Positions 26,881 to 35,973 of a DNA stretch of 64,000 nucleotides are shown one piece after another. Each line of letters starts with the position of its first letter. Position 1 is the stretch's first letter. Origin of the DNA: an uncultured Alphaproteobacteria bacterium (GTDB lineage: Bacteria > Pseudomonadota > Alphaproteobacteria > Rhodobacterales > Rhodobacteraceae); assembly GCA_902625475.1 (NCBI GenBank), contig CACOBR010000006.1, forward strand, positions 20,290 through 84,289. The letters run 5' to 3'. The notes under the pieces are model-generated. The model did not search any database. It was not told where the DNA came from and saw only the letters and a list, made by a program, of their open reading frames with translations. The position numbers were made by a program, and so were the translations under genes.

Positions 26881-27584
26881 TTTTCAACACCAGTAAGTGA
26901 TGACATTAAGTCACCCTTTTTTAAAATTTCATTTCTGTCACCATGAGCTATAATTTTACCACTATTAAGTATGTAACTATAATCTGCTAATTTTAGAGCC
27001 TCGGTAGCATTTTGTTCTACTAATAATATTGTTATACCTTTAGCTTTTAATTTTTCTATCAATTCAAAAACTTTTTTAGTGATCATTGGAGCCAATCCAA
27101 GACTGGGTTCATCCAATAATAAAATCTTTGGATTTCCCATAAGAGCCCTTGCAATTGTTAACATTTGTTGTTCTCCACCAGATAAAGTACCAGCTGATTG
27201 ATCTTTTCTCTCATGTAAAATTGGAAAAACATTAAACCATTCTTCTATTTCTCTATCTGCTTTTTCTCTGTCTTTCCTTATTGCAGAACCAATATACAAA
27301 TTTTCATATACCGAGAGATTGCTGAAAACGCGCCTCCCTTCAGGTGCTATAGAAATACCAAGTTTTATTCTTTCTTCAGTTTGTATTTTACTAATATCTT
27401 CATTACAAAAATTAATAGTACCAGTAGAATTAACAGTACCAAGTATCGATGAAATTGTAGAAGTTTTTCCTGCACCATTAGGTCCTAACAGTGAAACACA
27501 ACTTCCTTCCTCTATGGTAAAATTAATGTTATGCACAACTTTAATTTTACCATAAAAAACACTTAAATTATTAACAAATAACAA
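26877..27584 (-). CDS. livF: ABC transporter ATP-binding protein (LivF type)
   Basis: The 235-residue ATPase has Walker A LLGPNGAGKTS near residue 33, the ABC signature LSGGEQQMLTIARALM near residue 134, Walker B ILLLDEPSLGLAP near residue 154 and the switch His-region equivalent LLVEQNATEAL near residue 186. The sequence is typical of LivF. The start is a TTG at 27584, with a GAGG ribosome-binding site 8 bp upstream. A 12-bp perfect hairpin separates it from the binding-protein gene, so it may be made at a lower level than that protein. Confidence 0.93.
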   Translation of the reverse strand: MLFVNNLSVFYGKIKVVHNINFTIEEGSCVSLLGPNGAGKTSTISSILGTVNSTGTINFCNEDISKIQTEERIKLGISIAPEGRRVFSNLSVYENLYIGSAIRKDREKADREIEEWFNVFPILHERKDQSAGTLSGGEQQMLTIARALMGNPKILLLDEPSLGLAPMITKKVFELIEKLKAKGITILLVEQNATEALKLADYSYILNSGKIIAHGDRNEILKKGDLMSSLTGVEN

Positions 27585-27596
27585 TTTTTTTTCCTC

Positions 27597-27624
27597 AAAC
27601 AGTAGTGCCTTAGCACTACTGTTT
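27597..27624 (-). promoter_or_regulatory. Perfect 12-bp hairpin between livK and livF
   Basis: The arms at 27597-27608 (AAACAGTAGTGC) and 27613-27624 (GCACTACTGTTT) are exact reverse complements around a CTTA loop. On the transcribed minus strand it follows the binding-protein stop by about 17 bp and precedes the livF ribosome-binding site by a few bases. No U-run follows it in the operon direction, so it is more likely an RNA-processing or stabilising stem that uncouples expression than a strong intrinsic terminator. Confidence 0.65.
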
Positions 27625-27641
27625 TAAATTAGTTTATTTGC

Positions 27642-28799
27642 TTATTTCCAATTTGGAACAAAAGTTGGTATGGCATTAGATAAAAGTACCCTTACGCCAT
27701 TCTTAAATCCAATAACAGGTACTGTTCTTTCAGCATGAGATTTATTATTTTTAAATGAAACTGATTCCACAGTTCTTACGGGAATACTATCAGCCGATCT
27801 TAATGCTTCTCTAATTGCTACTGGATCTGTTCCCCCTGTTTTTTCTACTGCATAAGCCAAGGCCATTATTACGTCAGCTCCTAGAGCAGGAAACATTCCA
27901 TCAACTGGCATACCTAAAGCTTTACATTCAGCTTGAAATTCTTGCATCGCACTACCTGGCTGGGAAGGAGCAAGAGTTCCGAAAGCTACTTTATCCAAAA
28001 TTGATTTGTCACTATCTGCAACTGAATCAAGGGAAGGATCATCTAGCCCATCTGAACCAAAAACCCAAGCATCAATACCAGCGGCTTTCATCTGTCTAAC
28101 CAAAACACCCACGTCTGGCATTATAGAAGAAATATATACTGCATCTGGTGAACTAGATAATTTTTTCATTTCGGCGATCTGTGGTGACCAATCACTTGTA
28201 GGTATGCTAAAATTCATTTTAGAAAGAACTTTCCCTCCACCATTCTCAATCACTTCTCCAAACCATAATGGTGTTTTTGCCGACCATGATCCCCCATCAT
28301 CTGAAGTCAATAATACAACATTCTTTACACCCTCAGATAAAGCATATTCAGCAGCAGCAGCAGCAGTAAAAGGATCTGGAGAAACATTTGAAATAAAATT
28401 ATCAACTATTCCAGTATGCATTTCAACTTGAGTACTTTGAGCTTGTAAGATAGTTACTCCATAACCGGCTGCAATTTGGGCAACTGGTATCATAGTATCT
28501 GAAAAGGGTATTGTTCCGATTGCAACTACCCCTTGATCTAAAAATTTCTCAGTTAGAGAAATGGCAGTTTGTGTATCAGTCCCTGTATCTTGGACCAATA
28601 ATTCAAATTTTTTACCATTTACTCCACCTTTATTATTAATAATTTCGGCCATACACTTAGCACCTTGAATTTCAGCATAAGGCGCATATTCACCGGTCAA
28701 TGGGACTGGGAAACCAACCTTTATGGTATCCGCATAAACTGGGATTGCCAAAAATGAGGCAAACATAGATATGGATATTTTTTTAAAAAAAGGTTTCAT
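27642..28799 (-). CDS. livK: Periplasmic substrate-binding protein (LivK type)
   Basis: The 385-residue protein begins with a signal peptide (MKPFFKKISISMFASFLAIP, cleavage near Ala23-Asp24). It then has IKVGFPVPLTGEYAPYAEIQ, the type I periplasmic binding fold used by Liv-type importers. ELLVQDTGTDTQTAISLTEK near residue 62 and a hinge region near residue 235 (DAWVFGSDGL) fit the family. It is expected to deliver its ligand to the LivHM permeases. It sits between livG and livF in the operon. The ligand is not readable from sequence; amide-hydrolase neighbours make a short amide or urea-like compound a candidate. Confidence 0.92.
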   Translation of the reverse strand: MKPFFKKISISMFASFLAIPVYADTIKVGFPVPLTGEYAPYAEIQGAKCMAEIINNKGGVNGKKFELLVQDTGTDTQTAISLTEKFLDQGVVAIGTIPFSDTMIPVAQIAAGYGVTILQAQSTQVEMHTGIVDNFISNVSPDPFTAAAAAEYALSEGVKNVVLLTSDDGGSWSAKTPLWFGEVIENGGGKVLSKMNFSIPTSDWSPQIAEMKKLSSSPDAVYISSIMPDVGVLVRQMKAAGIDAWVFGSDGLDDPSLDSVADSDKSILDKVAFGTLAPSQPGSAMQEFQAECKALGMPVDGMFPALGADVIMALAYAVEKTGGTDPVAIREALRSADSIPVRTVESVSFKNNKSHAERTVPVIGFKNGVRVLLSNAIPTFVPNWK

Positions 28800-28839
28800 T
28801 TATTTTCTCCTAAACAAATCTTAAATTATTTTTTTTATA

Positions 28840-29547
28840 TTAATGCCCGATATAAGCTTCTTTTACCCTCTTGTTATTAGAAATTTCATTAGGTTTCCCT
28901 GATGCAATAACCTCCCCCATATTCATCACTGTTATTTTGTCACAGACCCCCATTATAAACTTTAAATCGTGATCAATAACTATAATAGCACAAGCAATGT
29001 TATTTTGAACCCATTTTAATGAATTAGATAATTCTTTTGTTTCATTTTCATTCATTCCTGCTGCCGGTTCATCTAATAAAAGAACTAATGGATTTAAAGC
29101 TAATGCTCTCACAATTTCTAATCTTCTAAGATGACCATATGATAATTCCTCAGAGGCTAGATCAATTTTATCCTCAAGATCAAAAATATTAATTATCTTA
29201 TCTAAATCAAAATTCATAGTTCTAGAAGAATAATTTGATGAAATTGAAGCAACTTCAATATTTTGACCAACTGAAAGATTGGGATAGATTCTTAAGTTTT
29301 GAAATGTTCTGGCCAAACCTAATCTAGCTCTCTGATAAGGTTTTTGAGAAGTAATATCTAAATTAGAAAGAAAAATTTTTCCTACATCAGGTGTGAGTAA
29401 GCCTGTTATTAAATTAATTAAAGTTGATTTACCAGCACCATTAGGACCTATGAGACCTAAAACATCACCTTCACCAATTTCCAAACTAACTTGTGAAACA
29501 GCTTTTACACCGCCAAAATTTTTTGAAATACAATCTAATTTCAACAC
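28840..29547 (-). CDS. livG: ABC transporter ATP-binding protein (LivG type)
   Basis: The 235-residue ATPase has Walker A LIGPNGAGKSTLIN near residue 32, RLGLARTFQNLRIYPNLSVGQNI near residue 74, a signature region LSYGHLRRLEIVRAL (replacing the usual LSGGQ) near residue 134 and Walker B LVLLLDEPAAGMNENE near residue 153. These are LivG hallmarks. It is the first gene of the eight-gene operon and is divergent from the glutamine-synthetase-like gene over 106 bp, which should hold both promoters. Confidence 0.93.
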   Translation of the reverse strand: MLKLDCISKNFGGVKAVSQVSLEIGEGDVLGLIGPNGAGKSTLINLITGLLTPDVGKIFLSNLDITSQKPYQRARLGLARTFQNLRIYPNLSVGQNIEVASISSNYSSRTMNFDLDKIINIFDLEDKIDLASEELSYGHLRRLEIVRALALNPLVLLLDEPAAGMNENETKELSNSLKWVQNNIACAIIVIDHDLKFIMGVCDKITVMNMGEVIASGKPNEISNNKRVKEAYIGH

Positions 29548-29653
29548 TTGATTTCACAATTTATAGATACGTTCATAATAATGTTGATTATAAAAATTAC
29601 AGCAATTACAATTTAGGTTAATTTAATTACTGTGGCACGTAAAGAAGCAAATT

Positions 29654-30976
29654 ATGAATAACCTTAACTCTAATCACCAAGTTTTTTTTGGATGCTCTGA
29701 TTTTTCAGGTCTATTTAGAGGCCGCGCAATAAGTTCAAAAGACTATTTAAAAAAATTACCTTACGGTTGTGGTTGGGTGCCCGCAGATCAATCTCTTACA
29801 CCATTCGGAGAAATTGGTCCCAAAAATCCTTTTGGCTCAACAGGAGATCTTCGTCTAATTCCTGATAAATCAGCAGAATATAAAATCTTTAAAAACGATT
29901 CAGGATCTCCCTTACATTTTTTTATAAGTGACATAAAAACTCTAAAGGGTGATCCTTGGCAATGTTGCGCTCGTAATTATCTAAAAGATGGCATTGAAAA
30001 ACTTTATAATTTATACGGTATTAGGCTTAAAGTTGGTTTTGAACATGAATTTACCATTATTGACCATATTGGAAATGCTGAACCAGTTTTTTCAATGAGA
30101 GCTTTTAGAAAGGAAACAAAATTTATTGACAATCTAGCTTCATATTTATCACAAGCTAATATAGATGTAGATAATTACTTACCAGAATATGGAATTAATC
30201 AATTTGAAATTCCCACATCCCCAAAACCAGCATTAAAAGCAGCTGACGATGCCGTAGCACTCAGAGAGATAATTAAAGAAGTAGCAAAAAATTGTGAAAA
30301 AAAAATATCACTTTCTCCTAAAATTAGTCCTAATTCTGTAGGTAATGGTGTTCACATTCATTTATCACTTTTTAATAAGGATAATAAAGATATCACAAAG
30401 GATAATAATTATAAGAATAACTTAAGTAAGGAGTGCTCATCTTTTTGTGCAGGTATATTAGAACATATCAATAGTGTAACAGCAATGAGTGCTCCGTCAA
30501 CAATATCCTATTTTAGACTTTTACCACATAATTGGTCATCAAGTTATAATACAATAAGTATGCAGGATAGAGAAGCAGCCATTAGGTTATGTCCAGAATT
30601 TTATTTTAATAGAAAAAAAATTGGATCATTTCACGCTGAAATAAGAATTGGAGATGCAACCTCTTCCCCCTATCTACACTTAGGTTCTATTATTCATGCT
30701 GGATTAATTGGACTAGAAAATAATGCAAAAATAAAGCATTTTACCAATAAAGATCCTAGCATTATGAAAGAAAAAGATCAAAAAAAACTTGGAATTAACC
30801 GTCTGCCCAAAAGCCTTAATGAAGCGATTAATTCTTTATCAAAAGACAAAATATTCAAAAAGTCTGCTAGTAAACTATTTTGGGAGTGTTACGAAGATAT
30901 GCGAAAAACTGAGCTTAAAATGACAAAAAAAATGACTAATAATGAAATTTGTCAGGCTTTCAACTTAGTTTTTTAG
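29654..30976 (+). CDS. Glutamine-synthetase-family ligase (GlnA3/PuuA-like)
   Basis: The 440-residue GS-fold protein has a beta-grasp N-terminus (FFGCSDFSGLFRGRA near residue 11) and catalytic-domain motifs: VGFEHEFTI near residue 127 with metal-binding Glu, GNGVHIHLSL near residue 230, SYFRLLPHNWSSSYN near residue 284 and HAEIRIGDATSSPYLHLG near residue 328. It is shorter and more divergent than GlnA and lacks the adenylylation-loop Tyr context. Such enzymes join glutamate to amines (gamma-glutamylpolyamine or gamma-glutamylmethylamide synthetases). Its 3' end overlaps the convergent kinase/aminotransferase fusion gene by 17 bp. The amine substrate is unknown. Confidence 0.88.
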   Translation: MNNLNSNHQVFFGCSDFSGLFRGRAISSKDYLKKLPYGCGWVPADQSLTPFGEIGPKNPFGSTGDLRLIPDKSAEYKIFKNDSGSPLHFFISDIKTLKGDPWQCCARNYLKDGIEKLYNLYGIRLKVGFEHEFTIIDHIGNAEPVFSMRAFRKETKFIDNLASYLSQANIDVDNYLPEYGINQFEIPTSPKPALKAADDAVALREIIKEVAKNCEKKISLSPKISPNSVGNGVHIHLSLFNKDNKDITKDNNYKNNLSKECSSFCAGILEHINSVTAMSAPSTISYFRLLPHNWSSSYNTISMQDREAAIRLCPEFYFNRKKIGSFHAEIRIGDATSSPYLHLGSIIHAGLIGLENNAKIKHFTNKDPSIMKEKDQKKLGINRLPKSLNEAINSLSKDKIFKKSASKLFWECYEDMRKTELKMTKKMTNNEICQAFNLVF

Positions 30977-33900
30977 ATTTTAATTTTAAACAACTATCGT
31001 CCAATATGTCTGAGAATATACGAATAAATGTTAAAACGTCTCTTTTATTAATGCATAAAGGGGGTCTAATTTTTATGACATTTTCGGAAGGACCTTCTAA
31101 CCCTACTAAAATTCTTTTTTCCCTCATTCTATTGCAAATATACTCTGCCTCTAAAGTACCAGGCTCTTTAGTTTGAATATTTGTTATTATTTCTACACCT
31201 AAAAATAGACCTAAACCTCTAACATCTCCAATAATTGGAAATTTTGACTTAAGTTTTTGTAATTCACTAATCAAAATATTTCCCATTTTTTTTGCATTTT
31301 CTTTTAAACTTTCATCATCAACTATATTAAGAACTTCATTTGCAATCTTGCATGACAGATCAGATCCGCCAAAAGTGGAAAAAAATTCTATGCCATTATC
31401 AAATGATTTTGCAATTTTGCTTTTGGTAATTACTACTCCAATTGGATGACCATTACCAATTGGCTTACCTAATACAACAATATCAGGATCAACCTTTTGT
31501 TGCTCAAATCCAAAATAAACCTCACCCAAACGACCTAAGCCAGTTTGAACTTCATCTGCAATACATAATCCACCAGCTTTTTTTACTTTTTTATAAATAT
31601 ATTTCAAAATACCATCTTGAGGTATTATTTGTCCTGCAACACTTGGAAATATCTCTGAGATAAAGCCAGCTACTGATCTCTTTTTCGAATTCAGTTTATC
31701 CAAAATTTCATCTATCTGAAACCTTGGATCCACGCCTCTTAATGGGTCCGGACAGTCCATAACATGAACCCATTTTTTTTTACCAATTCCATAAGGTTTG
31801 TTAAATTTATAGGGGGAAACTTCCAAAACACCATTTGTATTACCATGATATCCATGATCAAAAGTTATAAATTCTTTTGAACCAGTGTAAGTTTTGGCTA
31901 AACGTAGTGCTAATTCGTTAGCCTCAGAACCTGAATTAACAAAAAAAACATGGCTAAATTTTTCTGAAAATCTAGACAATATATTTTCAGAAATTACTTT
32001 TTGAATGGGATGCAAATACCGTGTATTTGAATTGACAAGTTTTAATTGATTATAAACTAATTTTGCTATTCTTGGATGCGAATGACCAACATGTGGTACA
32101 TTATTATAAAAATCTAAAAAACATTTACCATTTTCATCAAATAAATAATTTTTATAACCTCTAAGAATAGTTAAAGGATTTTTATAACTTATTTTTAAAT
32201 TGCCAGAATAATGATCTTTACGATTTTGTATTAATAATGTCTTATCTACACTTTTGAACTTAATTTTTTCTGTGCTTATACCTAAAAATGAAGAAGGACT
32301 TGGACAATATTTTTCCCAGAAATTTTTTTCTTTTTCATTACACACACCAGGCCAATTTTTTCCTTGACCTAATCCCAATGAAAGTTGAATGTGTAAGTGT
32401 GGTTCCCATCCACCATTTACTTTAAAACTGCCAATATTTGCTAGTCTATTTGTTTTTTTTACTTTTTGACCAATTTTTAAATTTATAGAATTAGGATCTA
32501 AGTGACCAAAAAGAGAAAAGAAGAATGATCCTTTATTTGTAAAATGTTTTAGAACAATAAAACCACCATAATCGAGTCTTTCTTGACAATTATCCACAAA
32601 AACAACTTCTCCATCATAAGGACAATAAACAGGTGTATTTGTTTTACAGAAAACGTCTACCCCCAGATGAATTGTCCTACGACTAGAATTCTTATCATCA
32701 CCTTCAAAAAAGTTTTTTGAAGTATAGATAAGTCTTGGTTCTAAATATTTACCTAAGTAAATATTATCAGCATTATTTTGATCATTATAATTAGTTAAAT
32801 TTAATGCCTCTTCATCTTTAATATTGAAAGGATCTTCTGGTATTGGACAATTTTGCGGATCTAAATTAATTACTTTTGCAGTCTTTAAATTGCCTTTAAG
32901 TGCTGGAAAAAAATTATTGATTTTTGAATTTAAAAATATTTCAACGTCTTTGGAAGATCTTAAAGGAGAAAATCCACAAGTATTCCTAAATCTTGCAGTT
33001 ATAAAGTCTTTATTTTCTCTCATGCTCAACAAAAAATTTTTTGTATCATTTTGAGATATTACTACGTAGGGATCATCAGGCTTGTTTTTTGACATAACAA
33101 TTGAGTTTACATAACTTACTGCAATTCTAACTAATATTAATGTGTAAAGGATATCTAACTCATTTTCTAAAATTGGGTTCTTAAGATGATAACCTTTTAA
33201 AAAATGAAGTTGTTTTTCCATTCCAACATCTGGTAGGATCAATAAATATGCAGAGCAAATAGCAATATTACAAATTCTAGGGCAAAAAGCTAAATCCCCA
33301 AAGTCTAATATACCACTTATCTCAGGTAAATTTCCTATATTATTTCTTACTAATATATTCTGGTCATTTAAATCGTTATGAGTCCAATGAGATTCTAAAT
33401 TTAGCAAAACATTAGAAATATTTTTAAAATCTTTTAAGATCTCAAGTAGTGTTTTTTTTATTTTTGAATTCTTAATATCTGATAGGTGATTTTTAATCCA
33501 ATCAGGTTTTGTAAGATTCCACTTATTACTTGGAATTTTTAATGTTTTTTTAAAACGCTTTGAATATAAATCTAGTGAACCAGCTTTTTTTCCTAAATCA
33601 AATATCAATTCATTTGTTTTTGGTTTGAAATCTGAAAATAATTCTCCCTCAATTTTTTTTATAATCCAAACATATCTTTCATTTTTATTTTCATCATTCA
33701 GTATCTCAAAATCATTTCCTTTAATAGATTTATAAATTTTTGGTATAGGTAAAGAAGATTTAGTTTCATCAATAAATCTTAAAAAACTTATTTGTCCTTC
33801 GAAAAATCCTTCATCACAATCATTCCTCATTATTTTTACTATGAATTTATTATTTTTACGATCAATAACCTCAAAATTTAAATCAAACTCAGAATTTAAT

Positions 33901-34013
33901 TTTGAAAATTTGCCATTGATCTTCCAATATTGAGAAATTAAATTCTCCCAATATGAGAAATTATTTTTTATTTTTTTGATATCATTTTTTTTCATATTGT
34001 AATTAATTTTCAT
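30960..34013 (-). CDS. Three-domain fusion: aminoglycoside-phosphotransferase-like kinase, M23 peptidase-like domain, class III aminotransferase/phospho-lyase
   Basis: The 1017-residue protein has three parts. Residues 1-350 are an APH/choline-kinase fold with catalytic THNDLNDQN near residue 212 and ILDFGD near residue 236. Residues about 430-545 are an M23/LytM fold with HLGVD near residue 448, LFGHLDP and EPHLHIQL near residue 538. Residues 600-1017 are a class III PLP enzyme with VNSGSEANELALRLAK, SEIFPS, IADEVQTGLGR and the PLP lysine in LGKPIGNG near residue 849. Separate human homologues are hydroxylysine kinase and phosphohydroxylysine or phosphoethanolamine phospho-lyase, so a kinase-then-beta-elimination route on a hydroxy-amine is likely. 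There is no signal peptide, so the M23 domain would be cytoplasmic and probably not a peptidase. Similar fusions exist in other proteobacteria. Confidence 0.88.
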   Translation of the reverse strand: MKINYNMKKNDIKKIKNNFSYWENLISQYWKINGKFSKLNSEFDLNFEVIDRKNNKFIVKIMRNDCDEGFFEGQISFLRFIDETKSSLPIPKIYKSIKGNDFEILNDENKNERYVWIIKKIEGELFSDFKPKTNELIFDLGKKAGSLDLYSKRFKKTLKIPSNKWNLTKPDWIKNHLSDIKNSKIKKTLLEILKDFKNISNVLLNLESHWTHNDLNDQNILVRNNIGNLPEISGILDFGDLAFCPRICNIAICSAYLLILPDVGMEKQLHFLKGYHLKNPILENELDILYTLILVRIAVSYVNSIVMSKNKPDDPYVVISQNDTKNFLLSMRENKDFITARFRNTCGFSPLRSSKDVEIFLNSKINNFFPALKGNLKTAKVINLDPQNCPIPEDPFNIKDEEALNLTNYNDQNNADNIYLGKYLEPRLIYTSKNFFEGDDKNSSRRTIHLGVDVFCKTNTPVYCPYDGEVVFVDNCQERLDYGGFIVLKHFTNKGSFFFSLFGHLDPNSINLKIGQKVKKTNRLANIGSFKVNGGWEPHLHIQLSLGLGQGKNWPGVCNEKEKNFWEKYCPSPSSFLGISTEKIKFKSVDKTLLIQNRKDHYSGNLKISYKNPLTILRGYKNYLFDENGKCFLDFYNNVPHVGHSHPRIAKLVYNQLKLVNSNTRYLHPIQKVISENILSRFSEKFSHVFFVNSGSEANELALRLAKTYTGSKEFITFDHGYHGNTNGVLEVSPYKFNKPYGIGKKKWVHVMDCPDPLRGVDPRFQIDEILDKLNSKKRSVAGFISEIFPSVAGQIIPQDGILKYIYKKVKKAGGLCIADEVQTGLGRLGEVYFGFEQQKVDPDIVVLGKPIGNGHPIGVVITKSKIAKSFDNGIEFFSTFGGSDLSCKIANEVLNIVDDESLKENAKKMGNILISELQKLKSKFPIIGDVRGLGLFLGVEIITNIQTKEPGTLEAEYICNRMREKRILVGLEGPSENVIKIRPPLCINKRDVLTFIRIFSDILDDSCLKLKSKKLS

Positions 34014-34227
34014 AATTTAGTATGTATTTATACAAAACAAGTTATTGCCCGATCATAATAAACCACCCAAAAAAAAAAATCATTTTGATTAAGTTAATAA
34101 TAAAAAATAATAGAATATTTCTCAACTAAGTAAAAGGTGATTTGGCTTTATTCTTGCAAACATATCAGAACATTTTGTAATATGAATTTCTAATATGCTA
34201 TTATGATATTTTGATTTAAAGTTTGAT

Positions 34228-35325
34228 ATGTATATTTTAAAAAAAATAATTTTCTTGATCTTTATATTTTTCATCGGATTTAAAGCATTTTCTCAAGGAA
34301 CAAATTCAAATAATAAATGTAATTCTAATAGTATTGATGAATTATACTCTTTAATTTATTCCCCACTTGAACCATTTGAGCCTCCAGCTAATGCTATAGA
34401 TGATGATGGAAACATAACAGCTAGTGAGGACGAATTATTTTCTTTAAGAAGACGCCATTTTTATGACCAATTAAAAGGTGAAAGTATAGTATCTATAGAT
34501 TTACAAACTTATGCAACTATAAACAAAGAATTACCTGGAGTTTTGGAAGATTTTGAACCAGTTATTAAAATTTTATTACCTGATTGCCAACCAGTCTCTC
34601 TATTTAGGGGGGTTCCAGTTTCCAGTACTACAGCAGATTTCAACACAATACTAAAGACTACCGAGATTGGTCTAAAGACAGAATTAGAAGCTGTCGTTAA
34701 TTATGCAAGATCTTCGATTGAGCCAAAACCTATAAAATTTGAGCAAATTCTTGATATTTTAAAAAATGATTTAGCGATTACACCTGAAATAATAAATGCA
34801 ATTTTACCAGAACCCATTGCTGAGAGATATTTTCCAGATGGAAATATTCCAACTGGAAATTTATCAGAAGCAGCAATTTTAGCTTTTGTGTCTCTGGGTG
34901 GAAAAGTAATTAACCCACCTAACCAACTTTTTTTTATAAAGCCACGAAGCTATTCAGGTGTTATTGAAGACTACAGTTCTTTAATTATAAAAGAGGACGG
35001 TTCAATAGAACCTGCAGCTGCTTTAAATACATCACTAGTATCTCAAATGTTAAATAGAATGGGTGTAAAAGCACAAATTCTTATAATTACTGAAGTTGAA
35101 ACTGATGTTGCAGGAAATTGTACTCTAGATGATGCAGGAAGATGGCATCAAATAATTGGTGGAAGAAAAAGTAGGAACTGCCCTTTTTTTTCTTTAGCTA
35201 GTCAAATGCTGGAAAATGGAACGTATAAAAGAACTAAAGATTATGTAGAACAAAATATTGTTTTCAGACAACTTGAAGCCATTTTATCCATTGCCAAAAA
35301 TAATAACAAAGAAACAAATAGTTAA
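34228..35325 (+). CDS. Secreted protein of unknown function
   Basis: The 365-residue protein is not recognised. It begins with a clear signal peptide: MYILKK, a hydrophobic stretch IIFLIFIFFIGF, then a likely signal-peptidase site after AFS (residues 21-23) before QGTNSNN. The mature part has four cysteines (NKCNS, PDCQP, GNCTL, RNCPF), which could form disulfides in the periplasm. It has no further transmembrane segment and mixed hydrophilic helices. The C-terminal region GRWHQIIGGRKSRNCPF is compact and charged. It is preceded by 214 bp without genes and followed by ppa in the same orientation, so it is probably its own transcript. Confidence 0.65.
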   Translation: MYILKKIIFLIFIFFIGFKAFSQGTNSNNKCNSNSIDELYSLIYSPLEPFEPPANAIDDDGNITASEDELFSLRRRHFYDQLKGESIVSIDLQTYATINKELPGVLEDFEPVIKILLPDCQPVSLFRGVPVSSTTADFNTILKTTEIGLKTELEAVVNYARSSIEPKPIKFEQILDILKNDLAITPEIINAILPEPIAERYFPDGNIPTGNLSEAAILAFVSLGGKVINPPNQLFFIKPRSYSGVIEDYSSLIIKEDGSIEPAAALNTSLVSQMLNRMGVKAQILIITEVETDVAGNCTLDDAGRWHQIIGGRKSRNCPFFSLASQMLENGTYKRTKDYVEQNIVFRQLEAILSIAKNNNKETNS

Positions 35326-35432
35326 AATATTAAAATATTTTTTCTCTATAAATTTGTTTTTATCTTACAATTGACATTTAAATTTATCAATTGTACTTGG
35401 TATTATTAAAAAGACAAAACTAAGGTATTTTT

Positions 35433-35969
35433 ATGGATTTAAATAAAATTAGCGTTGGAAAAAAGCCTCCTTATGAGATTAATGTGGTGATAGAAATTAC
35501 AGGTGGATCTTCAGGAGGAAGTCCTGTCAAATATGAGTTTGACAAAGACAGTGGTGGTATTTTTGTTGATAGAATCGTAAATACATCAATGTTTTATCCA
35601 TGTAACTATGGATTTATTCCAAATACTTTACATGCAGACGGAGATCCTACAGATGTTTTAGTATTACTAGACATACCTCTTCCACCTGGCGTTGTCATAC
35701 CTTGTAGACCAGTAGGGGTTTTAAAAATGGAAGACGATGGTGGATTAGATGATAAAATTATTGCAGTACCTACTAATAAAATAGATCCATTCCAATCAGA
35801 TATTTCTGACTTGATAGATTTAAATGAGAAAACAAAAGAAAGAATTTCCCACTTTTTTGAACATTATAAAGATTTAGAAAAAGATAAGTGGGTCAAATTA
35901 ATTGGTTGGGGAAATAAAGAGGAAGCTTTTGAAATTATTCAAGATTCTATAAAAAGTTTTAAAAGTTAA
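35433..35969 (+). CDS. ppa: Inorganic pyrophosphatase
   Basis: The 178-residue family I enzyme has the family signature DGDPTDVLVLLD near residue 69 with metal-binding aspartates. It also has YPCNYGFIPNTLHADG near residue 53 and VGVLKMEDDGGLDDKIIAV near residue 95. It hydrolyses pyrophosphate to two phosphates in the cytoplasm, pulling biosynthetic reactions forward. Length is usual for bacterial PPases. It ends 4 bp from the convergent YqeY gene. Confidence 0.95.
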   Translation: MDLNKISVGKKPPYEINVVIEITGGSSGGSPVKYEFDKDSGGIFVDRIVNTSMFYPCNYGFIPNTLHADGDPTDVLVLLDIPLPPGVVIPCRPVGVLKMEDDGGLDDKIIAVPTNKIDPFQSDISDLIDLNEKTKERISHFFEHYKDLEKDKWVKLIGWGNKEEAFEIIQDSIKSFKS

Positions 35970-35973
35970 AACA

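Noticed and set aside
28006..28431. 141-codon plus-strand frame antisense to the binding-protein gene
   Set aside because: It is antisense to a clear livK-type gene with signal peptide and family motifs, and no family motif or ribosome-binding site supports it.
34014..34227. Possible small gene or RNA in the 214-bp gap before the secreted protein
   Set aside because: No frame with a start and ribosome-binding site and no convincing stem was visible; it probably holds divergent promoters only.
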